A DNA stretch of 64,000 bases from Polaromonas sp. (lineage in GTDB: Bacteria; Pseudomonadota; Gammaproteobacteria; Burkholderiales; Burkholderiaceae_C), in contig NZ_JAQSDA010000027.1 in the NCBI RefSeq assembly GCF_029945685.1, forward strand, positions 1-64,000. The letters run 5' to 3'. Positions within the stretch are counted from its first letter, which is position 1; each line of letters begins with the position of its first letter. The notes beneath the pieces were generated by a model. It was not told where the DNA came from. It saw only the letters and a program-made list of their open reading frames with translations, and did not search any database. Positions 63,535-64,000 of the stretch are shown in pieces. A program made the translations under genes and the position numbers.

Positions 63535-64000
63535 ATGTACGACCGTACCATTCTTGTGGAACAAACCGACCCGGAGCTGTGGGCCGCCATCGTTGCTGAA
63601 AACGCGCGCCAGGAACACCACATCGAGCTGATCGCCAGCGAAAACTACGCCTCGCCCGCCGTCATGGCCGCGCAGGGCTCCCAGCTCACCAACAAATACG
63701 CCGAAGGTTACCCCGGCCGCCGCTACTACGGTGGCTGCGAACATGTGGACGTGGCCGAACAGCTGGCCATCGACCGCATCAAGCAGATCTTTGGAGCGGA
63801 AGCGGCCAACGTGCAGCCACACTGCGGCGCCTCGGCCAACGAAGCCGTGTTCCTGGCCTTTCTCAAGCCTGGTGACACCATCATGGGCATGAGCCTGGCC
63901 GAGGGCGGCCATCTCACGCACGGCATGGCGCTGAACATGAGCGGCAAGTGGTTCAACGTCGTCAGCTACGGCCTGAACGACAAGGAAGAGATTGACTACG
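63535..64000 (+). CDS. glyA: Serine hydroxymethyltransferase, N-terminal part
   Basis: The window ends after 155 codons. [19 protein letters not shown] is followed by [18 protein letters not shown] and the SHMT motifs [19 protein letters not shown] and [19 protein letters not shown]. It interconverts serine and glycine, supplying one-carbon units. GAAGGAC precedes the ATG by 4 nt. ZTP riboswitch control fits its role in one-carbon metabolism. Confidence 0.97.
   Translation, partial: MYDRTILVEQTDPELWAAIVAENARQEHHIELIASENYASPAVMAAQGSQLTNKYAEGYPGRRYYGGCEHVDVAEQLAIDRIKQIFGAEAANVQPHCGASANEAVFLAFLKPGDTIMGMSLAEGGHLTHGMALNMSGKWFNVVSYGLNDKEEIDY

Overview
The window is a stretch of chromosome from a high-GC betaproteobacterium, most likely a member of the Comamonadaceae (Polaromonas/Rhodoferax-like). 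This is inferred from the gene order (tig-clpP-clpX-lon; cysS-glycosylase-accA-tilS-lysC), the abundance of Bug/TTT, TAXI-TRAP and Liv-type transporters, and a short interspersed repeat built around ATAGCTG. The sequence is nearly all coding. I see no integrase, transposase, phage or CRISPR locus.

Layout. 1-6.4 kb: a partial tRNA-Gly, then the proteostasis block tig-clpP-clpX-lon (minus strand) with sigma-32-like promoters before clpP and lon, and tRNA-Leu. 6.5-10.8 kb: an RND efflux pump (permease and lipoprotein adaptor). 11-14.1 kb: squalene synthesis genes hpnC-hpnD-hpnE, divergent from the pump. 14.2-16.6 kb: GST and a HAD hydrolase, divergent from hemH. 16.6-20.1 kb: a giant TPR/glycosyltransferase gene containing a perfect 747-bp internal duplication. 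20.2-25.4 kb: DUF4189 protein, ProQ-like RNA chaperone, YddA/SbmA-type ABC exporter, GNAT and alpha/beta hydrolase. 25.6-33.5 kb: a branched-chain amino acid-type ABC operon with two binding proteins, led by a sigma-54-type promoter and preceded by a PAS-AAA-Fis activator. 33.6-39.3 kb: a tctABC tripartite carboxylate transporter, divergent from its two-component system tctDE. 39.3-45.8 kb: hslR, then an RpiR regulator - class III aminotransferase - TAXI/TRAP uptake operon. 45.9-52 kb: I78 inhibitor lipoprotein, tRNA-Ser, and the lysC/tilS/accA/glycosylase/cysS housekeeping block. 52.2-57.5 kb: an envelope cluster (TPR protein, L,D-transpeptidase, two cyclophilins, lpxH, mtfA). 57.6-60.5 kb: a DUF349 protein. 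60.7-62.4 kb: a decayed DUF748 pseudogene and a gene-poor stretch. 62.4-64 kb: a lytic transglycosylase, a ZTP riboswitch and the start of glyA.

The most unusual features are: (i) at least ten copies of a roughly 60-bp repeat (called R1 here) that sits at gene ends, supplying stop codons, and also in frame inside hpnC, tilS, the pump adaptor and the DUF349 gene; (ii) a second repeat (R2) inserted in frame in the sensor kinase tctE and between hpnD and hpnE; (iii) the 747-bp perfect duplication of a glycosyltransferase domain; (iv) hemH and the HAD gene starting within one shared CATG; (v) clear regulatory sites of the sigma-32, sigma-54, RpiR-operator and ZTP-riboswitch types. I do not see a convincing entirely new multi-gene system. 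Gene identities rest on protein motifs read by eye, and no database search was run.
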